Shown one piece after another: positions 24,502 to 35,154 of a stretch of 64,000 nt of DNA. The notes under the pieces were generated by a model, which was not told the origin of the DNA, made no database searches, and saw only the letters and a list, made by a program, of their open reading frames with translations. Numbering within the stretch: position 1 is the stretch's first letter; the number at the start of each line of letters is the position of its first letter. The position numbers were made by a program, and so were the translations under genes. Source of the stretch: Marinicella algicola (GTDB lineage: Bacteria; Pseudomonadota; Gammaproteobacteria; Xanthomonadales; Marinicellaceae); contig NZ_JAQOMR010000001.1 in the NCBI RefSeq assembly GCF_028401385.1, positions 2,110,501 to 2,174,500 on the forward strand. Direction: 5' to 3'.

Positions 24502-25602
24502 CTATCGAAGCTTCAGGGTCGAAAGGCCGACCATGGCGAGACCGAAAGAGATGATCCAGAACCGGATCACGACCTGGCTCTCGGTCCAGCCGAGCTTCTC
24601 GAAATGATGATGGATCGGCGCCATCAGGAACACCCGTTTGGAGGTTTTCTTATAGACAGCCACCTGAATGATGACGGAGAGCGCCTCAAGCACGAACAGC
24701 CCGCAAATGATCGCCATCACGATCTCATGCTTGGTGGCAACCGCAACCGAGCCGATCAGGCCGCCAAGCGCCAGCGACCCGGTATCGCCCATGAAGATCG
24801 CCGCCGGCGGTGCGTTGAACCACAAGAACCCCATGCAGGCGCCGATGACGGCGGAAAGCAGCACCACCAGTTCGCCGGTGCCCGGAACATAATTGATCTG
24901 AAGATAGGTCGCGAACACGGAGTTGCCGACGACATAGGCGATCAGCGCGAACGAGCCGGAGGCGATAATCACCGGAACGGTCGCCAGTCCGTCGAGACCG
25001 TCGGTCAGGTTCACGGAATTACCGGCAGCGACGATCACGAAAGCGCCGAAGGGAATAAAGAACCAGCCGAGATCGATGATCACATCCTTGAAGAACGGGA
25101 AGGTCAGCGCCGAACCCAGCGTTGCACCATCGATACTGGCCAGGTTGGCCGCATACATCATAAAGGCAACGGCAACACCGGCGATGATGAATTCGAAGAA
25201 CAGCCGCCGCCGCCCGGAAAACCCCTTATCGGACTGCTTGGTGACCTTGAGATAATCGTCATAAAAGCCGATTGCCCCAAAACCGAGCGTGACCAGCAGG
25301 GTCGCGACCACATAGGCATTGGAAAGGTCCGCCCACAAAAGCGCTGAGCCGACAATGCCCGCCAGAATCATCAGCCCGCCCATGGTCGGCGTACCGGCCT
25401 TCTTGAAATGGGTCTGCGGACCATCGGCGCGAATCGGCTGACCCTTGCCCTGCCTTATGCGCAAGGCTGCGATAATCCGGGGACCGAAGAGGAAGACAAT
25501 CAGGGCCGAGGTAAATACGGCAGCGCCGGAGCGAAACGTAATGTAGCGGAACAGGTTGAAAAACTGGAACCTGTCTGACAGCTCCACAAGCCAAATCAGC
25601 AT
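24502..25602 (-). CDS. mraY: phospho-N-acetylmuramoyl-pentapeptide transferase
   Basis: An intact 366-residue polytopic enzyme transferring phospho-MurNAc-pentapeptide to undecaprenyl phosphate (lipid I). It starts [20 protein letters not shown]. Conserved cytoplasmic motifs are present: [30 protein letters not shown] (Asp pair), [13 protein letters not shown] and [15 protein letters not shown]. The ORF extends ten codons upstream, but the hydrophobic MLIW start is family-typical. The 132-base gap to murF has no gene. Confidence 0.96.
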   Translation of the reverse strand: MLIWLVELSDRFQFFNLFRYITFRSGAAVFTSALIVFLFGPRIIAALRIRQGKGQPIRADGPQTHFKKAGTPTMGGLMILAGIVGSALLWADLSNAYVVATLLVTLGFGAIGFYDDYLKVTKQSDKGFSGRRRLFFEFIIAGVAVAFMMYAANLASIDGATLGSALTFPFFKDVIIDLGWFFIPFGAFVIVAAGNSVNLTDGLDGLATVPVIIASGSFALIAYVVGNSVFATYLQINYVPGTGELVVLLSAVIGACMGFLWFNAPPAAIFMGDTGSLALGGLIGSVAVATKHEIVMAIICGLFVLEALSVIIQVAVYKKTSKRVFLMAPIHHHFEKLGWTESQVVIRFWIISFGLAMVGLSTLKLR

Positions 25603-25734
25603 AAACGTCCCTTTCCAGCGACGGCGAAACACGCCGGCATTGCCCCCGAACGGGCCGCAACAGGCGCTTCAGAATTGCGTTTTTCGCGGCATATCAAACG
25701 TCCGTTTACCACGAAAATGTTTAAGCGCGGTTTA

Positions 25735-27141
25735 TCACCGCGCGGGATAGGTATCGATCAGTTTTGCGACGATCTTGCCGAATCCCGCACCATTGGATGA
25801 CTTTACCATCACAGTATCGCCGGCCGCGACCGCACCGACGGCAAATTCGGCCAGTTCTCCGGCATTCGCCCGATATTCCACAACAATGCTCTCCGGCAGG
25901 GCATCGCGCAGCGCCTGCATATGCTCCCCGGCGAGCCAGACATCCGTGACACCGGCAGACACCAGCGGCCCGGCAAGAGCCTCATGCGCTTCCGCGGCGT
26001 AATCGCCGAGTTCGAGCATATCGCCAAGTATGGCAATCCTGCGTCCCCTGCTATGATCCGCACCCAACAATTCAAGTGCTGCCCGCATCGAGGCTGGATT
26101 GGCGTTATAGCTTTCGTCGATCAGGGTGAAGCCGTCATCGCCGATTGCGAGCTGCTGGCGCAGGCCCCTGCCCTTCAACTGTTCGGCGGTTTCCAGCGCC
26201 TCGAGCGCGGCATGGGCGTCCCCGCCTGCCATGGAGATCGCCGCCAGTGCTGCCAGCGCGTTCTCGGCCATATGCTGGCCGGGCAGACCGAGATTGAAGG
26301 AAACCGGTTCCTCGCTGCCAAGCAGCGCCTGGACATGCCCCTTGTCGCCAACGGTGCGGTAATCGAGAAGACGGAACAGCGCTTTGGCATGTTCGCCGAA
26401 AGAGACAATCTGCGCGCCGCAATTCTTCGCCACCCGCGCCAGCGACTCGAATTCGTCGATATCGCGGTTCAGGATGGCAGCCCCTTCCGGCTCCAGCCCC
26501 TCGAATATCTCGGCCTTGGCTGCGGTGATCTCTTTGATGCCTGAGAAATTGCCGATATGGACGGGGGCAATCGTGGTCACCACCGCAACATGCGGGCGCA
26601 CAAGCTTCGTCAGCGGCCGGATCTCGCCGGAATGGTTCATGCCGATCTCGAACACGCCGAATTCGGTATCGGACGGCATACGCGCCAATGTCAGCGGCAC
26701 GCCCCAGTGATTGTTGAAGGAGGCGACCGCCGCGTGGACCTTGCCCGAAGCCTTCAGCCCGCGCGCGATCATCTCCTTGGTGCTGGTTTTGCCGACAGAG
26801 CCAGTGACGGCGATGATCCGGCCCGCGACACGCGCCCTTGAGGCTGCAGCAAGGCGCACCATCGCCTCCAGCACATCATCGACGACGATCATCGGACAGG
26901 TCAGACGGCCAAGCGCGGGCAGTTTTGCTTCCGAGATCACCAGAAGCCCGGCGCCGTTGGCGGCCGCAAGTCCCGCGAATGAATGCCCGTCCACTCTGTC
27001 GCCCTTGATGGCGAAAAACGCCTCTCCAGGCGCAAGCGTCCGGCTGTCGATGGAAATGCCGTTGACGCCTTCCGGCAGTTCGCCGACGGGACGGCCTTCC
27101 ATGGCCGCGACCATTTCGGCTGATGTCCAAAGCAAACTCAC
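25735..27141 (-). CDS. murF: UDP-MurNAc-tripeptide--D-Ala-D-Ala ligase
   Basis: An intact 468-residue Mur ligase completing the pentapeptide. The start is GTG at 27141 ([18 protein letters not shown]), overlapping the corrected murE stop. Motifs: [20 protein letters not shown], the ATP loop [43 protein letters not shown] and [15 protein letters not shown]. Confidence 0.96.
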   Translation of the reverse strand: MSLLWTSAEMVAAMEGRPVGELPEGVNGISIDSRTLAPGEAFFAIKGDRVDGHSFAGLAAANGAGLLVISEAKLPALGRLTCPMIVVDDVLEAMVRLAAASRARVAGRIIAVTGSVGKTSTKEMIARGLKASGKVHAAVASFNNHWGVPLTLARMPSDTEFGVFEIGMNHSGEIRPLTKLVRPHVAVVTTIAPVHIGNFSGIKEITAAKAEIFEGLEPEGAAILNRDIDEFESLARVAKNCGAQIVSFGEHAKALFRLLDYRTVGDKGHVQALLGSEEPVSFNLGLPGQHMAENALAALAAISMAGGDAHAALEALETAEQLKGRGLRQQLAIGDDGFTLIDESYNANPASMRAALELLGADHSRGRRIAILGDMLELGDYAAEAHEALAGPLVSAGVTDVWLAGEHMQALRDALPESIVVEYRANAGELAEFAVGAVAAGDTVMVKSSNGAGFGKIVAKLIDTYPAR

Positions 27142-28600
27142 GATTGCATGCCCTCCAGTGCTTTTTCACCTCAGTCAGATCGGAGAAGGGACGCGTAATG
27201 CCGCCAGCCATCTGTCCTTCTTCGTGGCCCTTGCCCGCGACGATCAGCGTGTCGCCCTGCTTCAAAAGGCCGATCGCGTGAATGATGGCCTCACGGCGAT
27301 CACCGATCTCAATGGCACCTGGAGCTGCCGCCATGATTTCGGAACGGATAACGGCCGGTTCTTCCGAGCGTGGATTGTCATCGGTGACGATCACGATATC
27401 GGAAAGCCGCGTGGCGATCTCGCCCATGATCGGGCGCTTGCCCTTGTCACGGTCACCGCCACAGCCGAACACCACGAGCACGCGACCCGTTGTAAACGGA
27501 CGGACCGAGGCAAGAACCTTTTCCAGCGCATCGGGCTTGTGGGCGTAGTCAACATAGGCGAGCGCGCCGTTTTTCGCCTTGCCCGCAAGCTGCAGCCGGC
27601 CCTCGGCACCCTCAAGCTTGTCAAGAGCGGCAAGCGCGTCCTTCGCCGCAACGCCAGTGGCTATGGCAAGGCCTGCGGCCACAAGTGCATTGGAAATCTG
27701 GAATTCACCGGCAAGCGGCAGCCGCACCTCATAAATCGTGCCGTCATGCAGCACTTCGGCAAACTGGCTGTCACGCTTTTGTTCGACGCGTTTCAGCGTC
27801 AGAAAATCGCCGTTGCGCCCGACCGTCAAAACCCTTTGTCCGGCAGCCTTTGCCGCTTCAGCCGCGCGTATCGACCATTCGTCATCGGCGTTGATCACGG
27901 CCGGTGCGCCGCGCGGTAAAACCCGGTCGAAAAGGTGCATCTTAGCATCGAAATACTTCTCGACCGTCGGATGGTAATCCATGTGATCACGACCGAGATT
28001 GGTAAAGCCCGCGGCTGCCAGCGTGACGCCATCAAGCCTGCACTGGTCGAGCCCGTGACTGGATGCCTCCATCGCAGCATGGGACACGCCGTTTTCGGCA
28101 AGCTCTGCCAGAAGCGCGTGCAACACGACGGGATCGGGCGTCGTCAACGCACCGTATTCCTTGCGGCCAGGCGCAATCACGCCGGTGGTACCGATCATCG
28201 CGGCGGGATGTCCCGCATGGGTCCATATCTGGCGGGTAAATGAAGCAACAGAGGTCTTGCCGGCAGTGCCTGTGACGGCGACCATTGTCTGGGGCTGCCT
28301 GCCATAAAACCGTGCGGCGGCACGTGCCAGAAACAGACGCGGATTATCAACCTGAAGGACCGGAATTTTCGCGCTGTCGGCGGCAGATGCGCTGATCGCA
28401 ACCGCTGCGCCCTTTTCGGCTGCAGCATCGATGAAGACGGCGCCATCGGCCTTGGTGCCCGATACGGCCACAAACAGCATGCCGGGTTCGATCTTCCGGC
28501 TGTCGGCAGATAGTCCGGTGATTTCAATTGCGCCCGCGCGCCCGGCAAGAGCCGCATTCAATTCGGGAAAGGCCATTCCGGCAAGCGCACGCAGCAACAT
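27138..28600 (-). CDS. murE: UDP-MurNAc-dipeptide--meso-diaminopimelate ligase (frame break at 3' end)
   Basis: The Mur ligase adding the third residue. The substrate-specificity motif DNPRSEEP indicates meso-diaminopimelate, as expected in Gram-negatives. The ATP loop is [19 protein letters not shown], with [14 protein letters not shown] and [19 protein letters not shown]. The raw frame continues for about 90 codons through murF; adding one base at the T-run 27162-27166 gives the end [10 protein letters not shown] and a stop overlapping the murF GTG. It starts at the ATG at 28600, 59 bases after ftsI. Confidence 0.95.
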
Positions 28601-28659
28601 TTTCGATCTCTTCCGTTGTGTCCGACCGGTTGCAAACCCGCGCCGACCGGAATCATATC

Positions 28660-30403
28660 TCAGTACGCCGCGAGCTTTGCGTTGCCATCTTCCCCGAAAT
28701 CAGGGTCGACGCCAAGTATGGGCGCTGTGCGGCGGATGATCTCACCCGTCATCGGACCGGCGTTCCAGGCGGCCGTGCGACCGGGAACGCCCTCGACTTT
28801 TTCGGATCATCGATGGTAACAAGAACGACATATTCGGGATCGTCCATCGGAAATGCGGCGAGAAAGGCGTTGAAATTGTGGTCATGGGCATATTTGCCAT
28901 CAATGATCTTTTCCGCCGTACCGGTCTTTGCGCCAACCCGATAGCCCGGCACCTGTCCATTGCGGCCGGACCCGTCCGTTCCGTTCAGCCGCAGCAGGTA
29001 GCGCATCTTGTCGCTGGTGTCCTCGGAAATCACCCGGACGCCCACACGGTCAGCTTCTTCCTGTGCGCGCGTCAGGAAGGTCGGCGACATCAGCTTGCCG
29101 CCGTTGATGATGGCCGCTGCGGCCGCAGCCGTTTGCAGCGGTGTCGTGGTAATGCCCTGGCCGAAGGAAACGGTGGCGGAAAACACGCCCCCCACTTCTG
29201 CGGCTTCTGCGGCGTGCCCGAGCCGCCAATCTCGGTATCAATGCGGTCGAGAAGACCAAGCTTTTCGAGAAATGCCTTCTGGTAATCTGGACCGACGGCG
29301 GCCGCGATGCGCGAGGCGCCGATATTGGAGGAGTAGGTAAACACCTCTGGATAAGTAAGGATCCGATGCTGGGCGTGGTCATCATTGATGCGCGAGGAAC
29401 CGAAGAACAGCGGCGTCTTGGCGTCGACCGTGCTCTGCAGGTTGAACTGCCCGGATTCCAGCCCCATCGCCAGCGTAAACAGTTTGAAGGTCGAGCCCAT
29501 CTCGTAAACGCCGGTAATGGCGTGGTTGAGCATCCTCTTGTCGCTGGCCGGCGGCGGATTGTTGGGATCGAAATCCGGATAGGACGCGAGTGCGACAACT
29601 TCACCGGTATCGGCCTTCAAAATGATACCAGTGGCACCCAGCGCCTCGAACTTTTCAACGCCACGGACCAGAATATCGCGCACAATGCTTTCGGCGCGCA
29701 GGTCGAGCGAGACCTCGAAGGGCTTCAACCCCATGGAACTTGTCAGGCCAAGTCCCATCAGGCCGGAAATACCATCGGTCTGGTCCATATAGCGTTCGAT
29801 GCCAGACAGACCCCGGTTGTCGATATCCACAAGACCCAGAATGTGAGCCGCCTCGGGACCGCCAGGATAAAAGCGCCGCACTTCAGGGCGGAAACCAACC
29901 CCGGGGACACCGGCAGCAAGCACCTGGCTCTGCTGTTTCGGCGTGATCTGACGCTTCAGCCAAACGAACTCGCCCTTGGACTTCAGCAAACGATAGGCCC
30001 GCTTCACATCGAGATCCGGGAAGATCGGTTTCAGCGATTCCAGCACATCATCGGCACTGGTGATCATCGAGGGATCGGCATAAAGCGACATCATCCGCAC
30101 GTCAGTGGCCATGATTGCGCCGTTGCGATCCACGATATCAGGGCGACGTGCGAGTGTGAGCGGCATGGCTGCGCGCGCCACCGTTCCGTCTTCCTTGGCC
30201 AGCGAATAATGTACCAGCCTGCCGCCAATGATGGCGTAGACGGCAACGAAGGCAACGGTGACGAAGGCAACGCGGCTGCGCGCAAGACTTACGCGCCTCT
30301 TGGCCGTTCCCTGAAACACATCGGTCTGCGCCGTGGCCGTTTCATCGGAGGCACTGTTGTTTGCTTTCGGCTTTTTCCTGAAGATGCGGGCAAGTTTCAT
30401 CAT
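28660..30403 (-). CDS. ftsI: division-specific transpeptidase FtsI (PBP3) (two frame breaks)
   Basis: A class B penicillin-binding protein cross-linking septal peptidoglycan. A short basic cytoplasmic tail is followed by one membrane segment ([20 protein letters not shown]). The dimerisation domain contains [15 protein letters not shown]. Catalytic motifs are SxxK in [14 protein letters not shown], SxN in [10 protein letters not shown] and KTG in [12 protein letters not shown]. Breaks occur at the C-run 29188-29193 and the T-run 28798-28802; repaired, the protein ends DGNAKLAAY with the stop at 28660. The ATG at 30403 overlaps the ftsL stop as ATGA. Confidence 0.95.
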
Positions 30404-30777
30404 GGGGTCACCGATCCGGTTATAACGATATCCGTTCCGTCGGGCGCATTCCCGGCCATCAGCGGCGGAAGGTCTTCCGGCTGGGGTTCGGGGGCAATCG
30501 GCGGGAGCTGATCGAGGGTCGCGATCTGCTCGGGCTCGGCCGGCTCCAGACCAAGCTCGACCGCAAAATACTCCGAAAGCCGTGCCATGCGGGCGGGCTG
30601 CGTCAACAGCGCCTCATCGGCCTTCAGCAGGTCAATGGTGTTTTCCTCAAGCGCGATCTGATCCTCAAGACTGCGCACCTCTTCCAGTGTCGTCTCGGCA
30701 TTGTATTTGATCGTATAGGTGACGGTCGCAGTCGCCACCATGGCCAGAATGAGAATGAGATCGAGAGGACGCAGCAT
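30400..30777 (-). CDS. ftsL: cell division protein FtsL
   Basis: An intact 125-residue bitopic protein. It has one N-terminal membrane segment (LDLILILAMVATATVTYTI), then a heptad-like coiled coil (ETTLEEVRSLEDQIALEENTI) and an acidic, proline-rich tail. Low sequence conservation is normal for FtsL, so the assignment rests on topology, size and its position between rsmH and ftsI. Its start overlaps the rsmH stop (TGATG) and its stop overlaps the ftsI start (ATGA). Confidence 0.88.
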   Translation of the reverse strand: MLRPLDLILILAMVATATVTYTIKYNAETTLEEVRSLEDQIALEENTIDLLKADEALLTQPARMARLSEYFAVELGLEPAEPEQIATLDQLPPIAPEPQPEDLPPLMAGNAPDGTDIVITGSVTP

Positions 30778-31805
30778 CAGTTCTCAAAACCTCCTAGACG
30801 GGAAAGATCGGCAAGCGCCGGCAGGCCGAAGGCATCGAGCCCGGTGGCCGGCGCGGTGACATCGGTACGGATTGCGGCTCTCAGCTTTGCGGAGCGTGCG
30901 CGCGGGTTTTCAGCGGCTTCGGCTTCGCTTGCCGAAATCATCGCCTTGCCAGCTTGCGAAAACAGCGCAGGCGCCGGCTCAACCGCCGGAAGGTGGCGTG
31001 AGCCGCCAGCCTTGCCGAGACGGGCTGCGATGAAGTGTTTTACGATCCGATCTTCCAGCGAATGAAAGGTGACGACGGCCAGCACGCCGCCGGGCTTCAG
31101 ACTGCGCTCGGCGGCAAGCAGTGCCGCGGCAAGTTCACCGAGTTCATCATTCACATAGACGCGAAGCGCCTGAAACACGCGAGTTGCCGGGTGGATCTTG
31201 TCCTTGGCGCGGCGCGGCGTCACGATCTCGATCAGCCCGGCCAGATCGCGGGTGGTTTCAAACGGTTGATCCTGGCGGCGTTTTTCGATGGCGCGGGCAA
31301 TGCGACCGGCATTCTTTTCCTCACCGAGGATCCCGAAAATCCGGGTCAGATCGCTGACCTTGGCGCGGTTGACGACATCGGCGGCCGAAACGCCTTCTCC
31401 CGACATACGCATATCGAGGGGTCCGTTTTTCTGGAACGAAAAGCCGCGTTCGGCCTCGTCGATCTGCATCGAGGAGACGCCGATATCGAGCACGACCCCG
31501 TCAAGACCGCCCTCGGGCGCGAAACGGTCCAGCACTGAAAACTGCGTGTGGTGAAGTTGCAGACAATCGCCATAAGCGGCAAGCATATCGCCTGCCGCTG
31601 CAATAGCGTTCGGATCGCGATCAAGGCCGATCACCGTGGCCCCAGCCTCCAGCAACGCCGCCGAATAGCCGCCGGCGCCGAAAGTGCCGTCCAGAATGAC
31701 CTTGCCGGATGCAGGAGCGAGAACGCCCAGCACCTCGGCAAGCATGACCGGAATGTGGCGAACCGGTCCGCCATTGGCATCCGCTGTGCCAAGTGTCCCC
31801 GACAT
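30777..31805 (-). CDS. rsmH: 16S rRNA (cytosine1402-N4)-methyltransferase
   Basis: An intact 342-residue SAM-dependent methyltransferase acting on C1402 of 16S rRNA. It starts [20 protein letters not shown] at 31805. Motifs: [17 protein letters not shown] (SAM loop), [30 protein letters not shown] and [14 protein letters not shown]. An in-frame extension to 32267 runs through mraZ in another frame and is rejected. It is 17 bases downstream of mraZ. Confidence 0.95.
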   Translation of the reverse strand: MSGTLGTADANGGPVRHIPVMLAEVLGVLAPASGKVILDGTFGAGGYSAALLEAGATVIGLDRDPNAIAAAGDMLAAYGDCLQLHHTQFSVLDRFAPEGGLDGVVLDIGVSSMQIDEAERGFSFQKNGPLDMRMSGEGVSAADVVNRAKVSDLTRIFGILGEEKNAGRIARAIEKRRQDQPFETTRDLAGLIEIVTPRRAKDKIHPATRVFQALRVYVNDELGELAAALLAAERSLKPGGVLAVVTFHSLEDRIVKHFIAARLGKAGGSRHLPAVEPAPALFSQAGKAMISASEAEAAENPRARSAKLRAAIRTDVTAPATGLDAFGLPALADLSRLGGFEN

Positions 31806-31822
31806 TCCGTTCCCTCGTTCGT

Positions 31823-32260
31823 TCAACCGCCGGCGCGTCGCTGAGAGCGCGCCCTGCGCGCCTCGGCCTGCGCCTCCTGAAAGGCCTGCGGATCCCAAAG
31901 CTGGAAGTGATCCGCACGGCCCACGAAAGTGACCTCCTTGTCGATGCCGGTGAAGTCGCGGATGAAATCCGTGATCATCAGCCGCCCCTCGGCATCGAGT
32001 TTCGCAAACACGCCGCCACCATGGATCAGCAGCGACATGCTGTTCGCGTCGGCTGAAAACGGATCCTCCTGATCGATCTGCCGCTCGAAGCGGTCGAGAA
32101 GATCGGTGCCTCCGATGGAGATGGCGGGAAAGGTGAAATCCTGGAAGCAGTAAAGCTCCGCAATCTTTCGTTCTGACAGAACCGTGCGAAACACCGCAGG
32201 CACCGAGACCCTTCCCTTCGCATCGATCTTCTTGGTCGCATTGGAAAGAAACCGGTTCAT
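31823..32260 (-). CDS. mraZ: transcriptional regulator MraZ
   Basis: An intact 145-residue protein with two tandem AbrB-like SpoVT domains. It starts [20 protein letters not shown]; the second repeat contains [19 protein letters not shown]. MraZ forms a ring-shaped DNA-binding oligomer that in E. coli represses the division and cell-wall operon by binding TGGGN repeats upstream of its own gene. Four such repeats are present upstream here (32420-32454). It is the first gene of the cluster. Confidence 0.95.
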   Translation of the reverse strand: MNRFLSNATKKIDAKGRVSVPAVFRTVLSERKIAELYCFQDFTFPAISIGGTDLLDRFERQIDQEDPFSADANSMSLLIHGGGVFAKLDAEGRLMITDFIRDFTGIDKEVTFVGRADHFQLWDPQAFQEAQAEARRARSQRRAGG

Positions 32261-32626
32261 GACGCAAAACTACCGAAGACTTTGGCTGCCCTCGTCCGAC
32301 AGCCGCCCAAAAAAAGACACAAGAAACCCGCTTCGCCCAAAGGACGAATTCAACAATAAATGCAAAGACTTAGAACTGACTTGCCGCCCATATGCCGCAG
32401 ACGGCGAACTGTTAGTTAATGGGATAACATGGGCAGAATTGGGCGTCAATGGGACAACCTGCTATTAGCCGTGCCGGAAAACTGTTTCAAACCCCGATTC
32501 TATCAATCGCCTGTTAACGAAAGCTTTCAGGCGCAATCTTCTGAAAATATTAGAAAAATAATATCGCCCCGCTCCGGAAACGAAGCGTGGCGACCGATCC
32601 CAAAACGGACCAAAGTGAGAAAAAGG
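32261..32626. other. intergenic region between mraZ and rnpB
   Basis: This 366-base stretch holds the mraZ promoter and MraZ boxes (32420-32454) and an inferred mraZ leader of about 150 bases. It also includes the immediate downstream flank of the RNase P RNA gene. Short open frames here are not supported by composition or ribosome-binding sites. I see no other feature. Confidence 0.6.
32420..32454 (-). promoter_or_regulatory. mraZ promoter with four phased MraZ boxes
   Basis: On the plus strand TGGGN occurs at 32420-32424, 32430-32434, 32440-32444 and 32450-32454, each separated by exactly five bases. This is the spacing reported for MraZ operators, with four copies. A sigma70-like promoter for the minus-strand operon lies in the same bases: TTGACG (32444-32449), a 17-base spacer and TATCCC (32421-32426). 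MraZ bound here would cover the -35 to -10 region, so direct autorepression is the simplest reading. The boxes are about 160 bases upstream of the mraZ ATG. Confidence 0.7.
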
Positions 32627-33060
32627 ACCAGTTGGCCTGTAAGCCGGGTTTTGTAAGGCCCTGCAGTTTCCCGCAGAACGTGGCGGCCATTCATCTGGGA
32701 CAGCACTTGCGCACTGCCTCTCGCAACCCACCCGGATGACCGGCCTGGAAACAGGCTGGCGTCAAGCGCCGCGTCATCCCTATTCGGTTTTGCTCCCGGT
32801 GGGGTTTACCGTGCCGCCTTGCGTTGCCGCAGGCGCGGTGGGCTCTTACCCCACCCTTTCACCCTTACCCCGCCATCAGGCTGCTTGTGTCTGATCGACA
32901 AGCAGTCTGAAAGCGGGGCGGTTTACTTTCTGTGGCACTTTCCTGGGGTCGCCCCCGCCGGACTTTCTCCGGCACCGTGTTTCCGTGGAGCCCGGACTTT
33001 CCTCACCGCACCGCCTTTCGGCATTGGCACAGCGCGGCCGCCCGGCCAACTGGTGGGCGT
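32627..33060 (-). ncRNA. rnpB: RNase P RNA, bacterial type A
   Basis: The minus strand carries the hallmark RNase P core GAGGAAAGTCCGGGCTCC (complement of 32987-33004), the ACAGAAA segment, and a 3' region ending in CGGCTTACAGGCC. The ends pair as helix P1: complement of 33044-33053 (CCAGTTGGCC) with complement of 32628-32637 (GGCCAACTGG). The size of about 430 nt and the neighbouring mraZ fit Hyphomicrobiales. It is the catalytic RNA of tRNA 5' processing. The ends are estimated from P1 to within about ten bases. Confidence 0.93.
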
Positions 33061-33113
33061 CTCCTACTGTGTTTTGGCCATGAAGGAAAGTGGTTTCGCG
33101 GCAGTTGGGCCGA

Positions 33114-34300
33114 TCAGGAGAAGGACGGCGCGAAGTCGACATCATATCCCTCATCGGCCAGCGAGCCCTCGGCCATCAAAACCGCGCCGAGCCTTCCGAT
33201 CTCGTCAGAGCTCTTTGCCCCCGCCCCGCAACCTGCCGTCAGCACGGCAATCCTGTCGGATGGCGAAAACCCGATCATCGGATAACCCGAAGGCGAATAG
33301 CTGGTGACACAGGTGCCCGTTTCAGACTGCAGCACGCGGATGCCAGGCATCAAATCACACAGGACCCGCGTCAGGTACTCACGGGTGGCTTTTGTTCCCC
33401 TGGACTTGAACCAGGCACACACATCCGCCTCGGACTCAAGCGGTACGTTGTCCGGGTCGCCGCCGATCTTGATATAAAAGCGGCCGTCAGGATAGCGGAT
33501 CGGCGGCAGGAGATAGATCCCGTCGACATCGAATTCCGGCTTGTAGATCAGGCTGGGCACAGTACCCAGTGCTTCGGCCTCATCCTCATCCACCTCGAAA
33601 TAGGCGACCGTTCTTGCAAAAACGGTAAGATCGAGCCGTGCGGGCAGCAGATCCGGGTTGATCGAAAATCCACCTGCAGCAACCAGAACCTTCTCCGCAG
33701 TGTAGACCGCGCCGTCATCAGTTTCGACCTGCACGCCGGCACTGCTTTCGCGTATTTTCGTCACCGTCGCCTTGATCACCGCGGCACCGGCCTTTTTGGC
33801 CAGAATGGACTGTGCTGCAACCATCCTGCGTGGCGATATAAATCCGGCAGACGACGGTTCGTAGACACCCTCGGTCTTCTTCGCAAACTCGAAATAGGGA
33901 ATTTTTCGACGAGGCCGTCCGCATCGACGATCTCGGCAGCGGCCCCACAACTGCCGGCAGCCTCCATGATCGTTTCGACATATCTGCCGCGCGAGCGCGC
34001 CGGGCCGACAATCAGGGCACCGACTTCGTTAAACACTTCGATGCCGCTTTCGCGTTCAATCTCGCGGTAACGCGCAATCGAGCGATTGGCGAGACTCGCC
34101 CAGACAGGATCACGATCGATCGTGCGGGTAATCCGCCCTTCATCGTAATGGCTGGCAAAAACCCCGGTATGATTTGCCTTGTCTGCGGGCTCGTCCGGCC
34201 CGATCACGGCAACACCGTCCTGCAAACCGGCCAGATGGCGAGCGGCCGCAGCGCCCATCAGGCCTCGCCCGACGATGATCGTCCTGAAATGTGCAGTCAT
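33114..34300 (-). CDS. FAD-dependent oxidoreductase, DAO family (one frame break)
   Basis: A glycine/sarcosine-oxidase-like flavoprotein. The dinucleotide-binding motif is near the N-terminus (TIIVGRGLMGAAAARHLAG), with the start at the ATG at 34300. The substrate-domain stretches ISPRRMVAAQSILAKKAGA and KVLVAAGGFSINPDLLP are followed by the C-terminal FAD contact GYPMIGFSPSDRIAVLTAGC. A break at 33897-33899 splits it; one base restores EKFPYFEFAKKTEGVYEP. Monomeric sarcosine oxidase or N-methyl-amino-acid oxidase activity is possible; the sequence does not fix the substrate. It is followed upstream by a periplasmic gene rather than by obvious catabolic partners. Confidence 0.82.
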
Positions 34301-34493
34301 GAATCCCTCTATGGCCCGCCCCTTCATCAGCGCATCACGGCACCAGACAATTTCCGGGCAAAGTAGCGAAAGCTTGAGCACTGACCGGAAAATTTGCAAG
34401 CGAAACCTCACCGACCGTGCCATCTGGGCGAAGCAGAGACGTCAATAGCACGCCGAAAGACATCACTGCTTGCGCTCGCTCAAGGGCGGCGTA

Positions 34494-35153
34494 TCACCTG
34501 TCGCCCGCATCATAGAGAATGAAATTCTGATCGATCAGTTCCTGCGACGGATCCTCGATATTGGCTTCGTAGATCGGATCGATTACGTAGCGCTTCAGCA
34601 CGAAACGGCCGTTTTCGAGGGTCCATGCGCCCGATGAATAAGCATCGCCCAGCCCGCGCCATTTCTCGAATGTCGATATCGTATTGGTTTCTGGATCGAA
34701 TTCAGGATTGATCAGCGTGGTTTCGGTGGCGAAACCGCTCACAGCAGGCGCCTGGGTGAGCTGCGTCTGCGTCATGTCGTTTTCCGCATAGTCCACAGTG
34801 AAGTCCGGAACTGCGAAAGTTACGGGGTGCAGACCTCCGCCATAGCTCTCTCCCGGTGCAAAGACATAGGCGGCAACCAGATTGTAAGCGCCCAGATAGC
34901 AATTGATTTCATAAAGCGTACCGTCGCGTTTAACCGGCTTGCCCTCATAATCGACCTCAGTCCAGACAACCGGATGGACGACATCCTCCAGACCTTCAAA
35001 GCGAGAGGTCAGGTCGGCGTCACAATCATCGGGGTTGAGAAATTCAACCAGAGCCCGTGCACCGGCAAGCCCGTCTTCAGCGGCAGAGGCCGGAAAGGCG
35101 GCAACAAGTGCGACAAGCGCCGGGACCACCAGCGAAAAGCTGCGAACCACCAC
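34494..35153 (-). CDS. periplasmic DUF1176-like protein
   Basis: A 219-residue exported protein. Starting at the GTG at 35153 gives a compact signal peptide (MVVRSFSLVVPALVALVAAF, cleavage after ASA), placed directly after the djlA-like stop. The mature part has a Cys pair (NPDDCDADL, EINCYLGAYN) and the segment GAWTLENGRFVLKRYVIDP, which resembles the end of DUF1176 proteins. The function is unknown. The reading frame extends upstream but would overlap the J-domain gene, so I reject the longer form. Confidence 0.6.
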   Translation of the reverse strand: MVVRSFSLVVPALVALVAAFPASAAEDGLAGARALVEFLNPDDCDADLTSRFEGLEDVVHPVVWTEVDYEGKPVKRDGTLYEINCYLGAYNLVAAYVFAPGESYGGGLHPVTFAVPDFTVDYAENDMTQTQLTQAPAVSGFATETTLINPEFDPETNTISTFEKWRGLGDAYSSGAWTLENGRFVLKRYVIDPIYEANIEDPSQELIDQNFILYDAGDR

Positions 35154-35154
35154 C

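Noticed and set aside
31806..32267. N-terminal extension of rsmH running through mraZ
   Set aside because: mraZ is clearly coding in the other frame, and rsmH has a good start at 31805.
32819..33307. Protein-coding ORFs across 32819-33307
   Set aside because: They overlap the RNase P RNA, whose conserved core and P1 pairing are plain on the minus strand.
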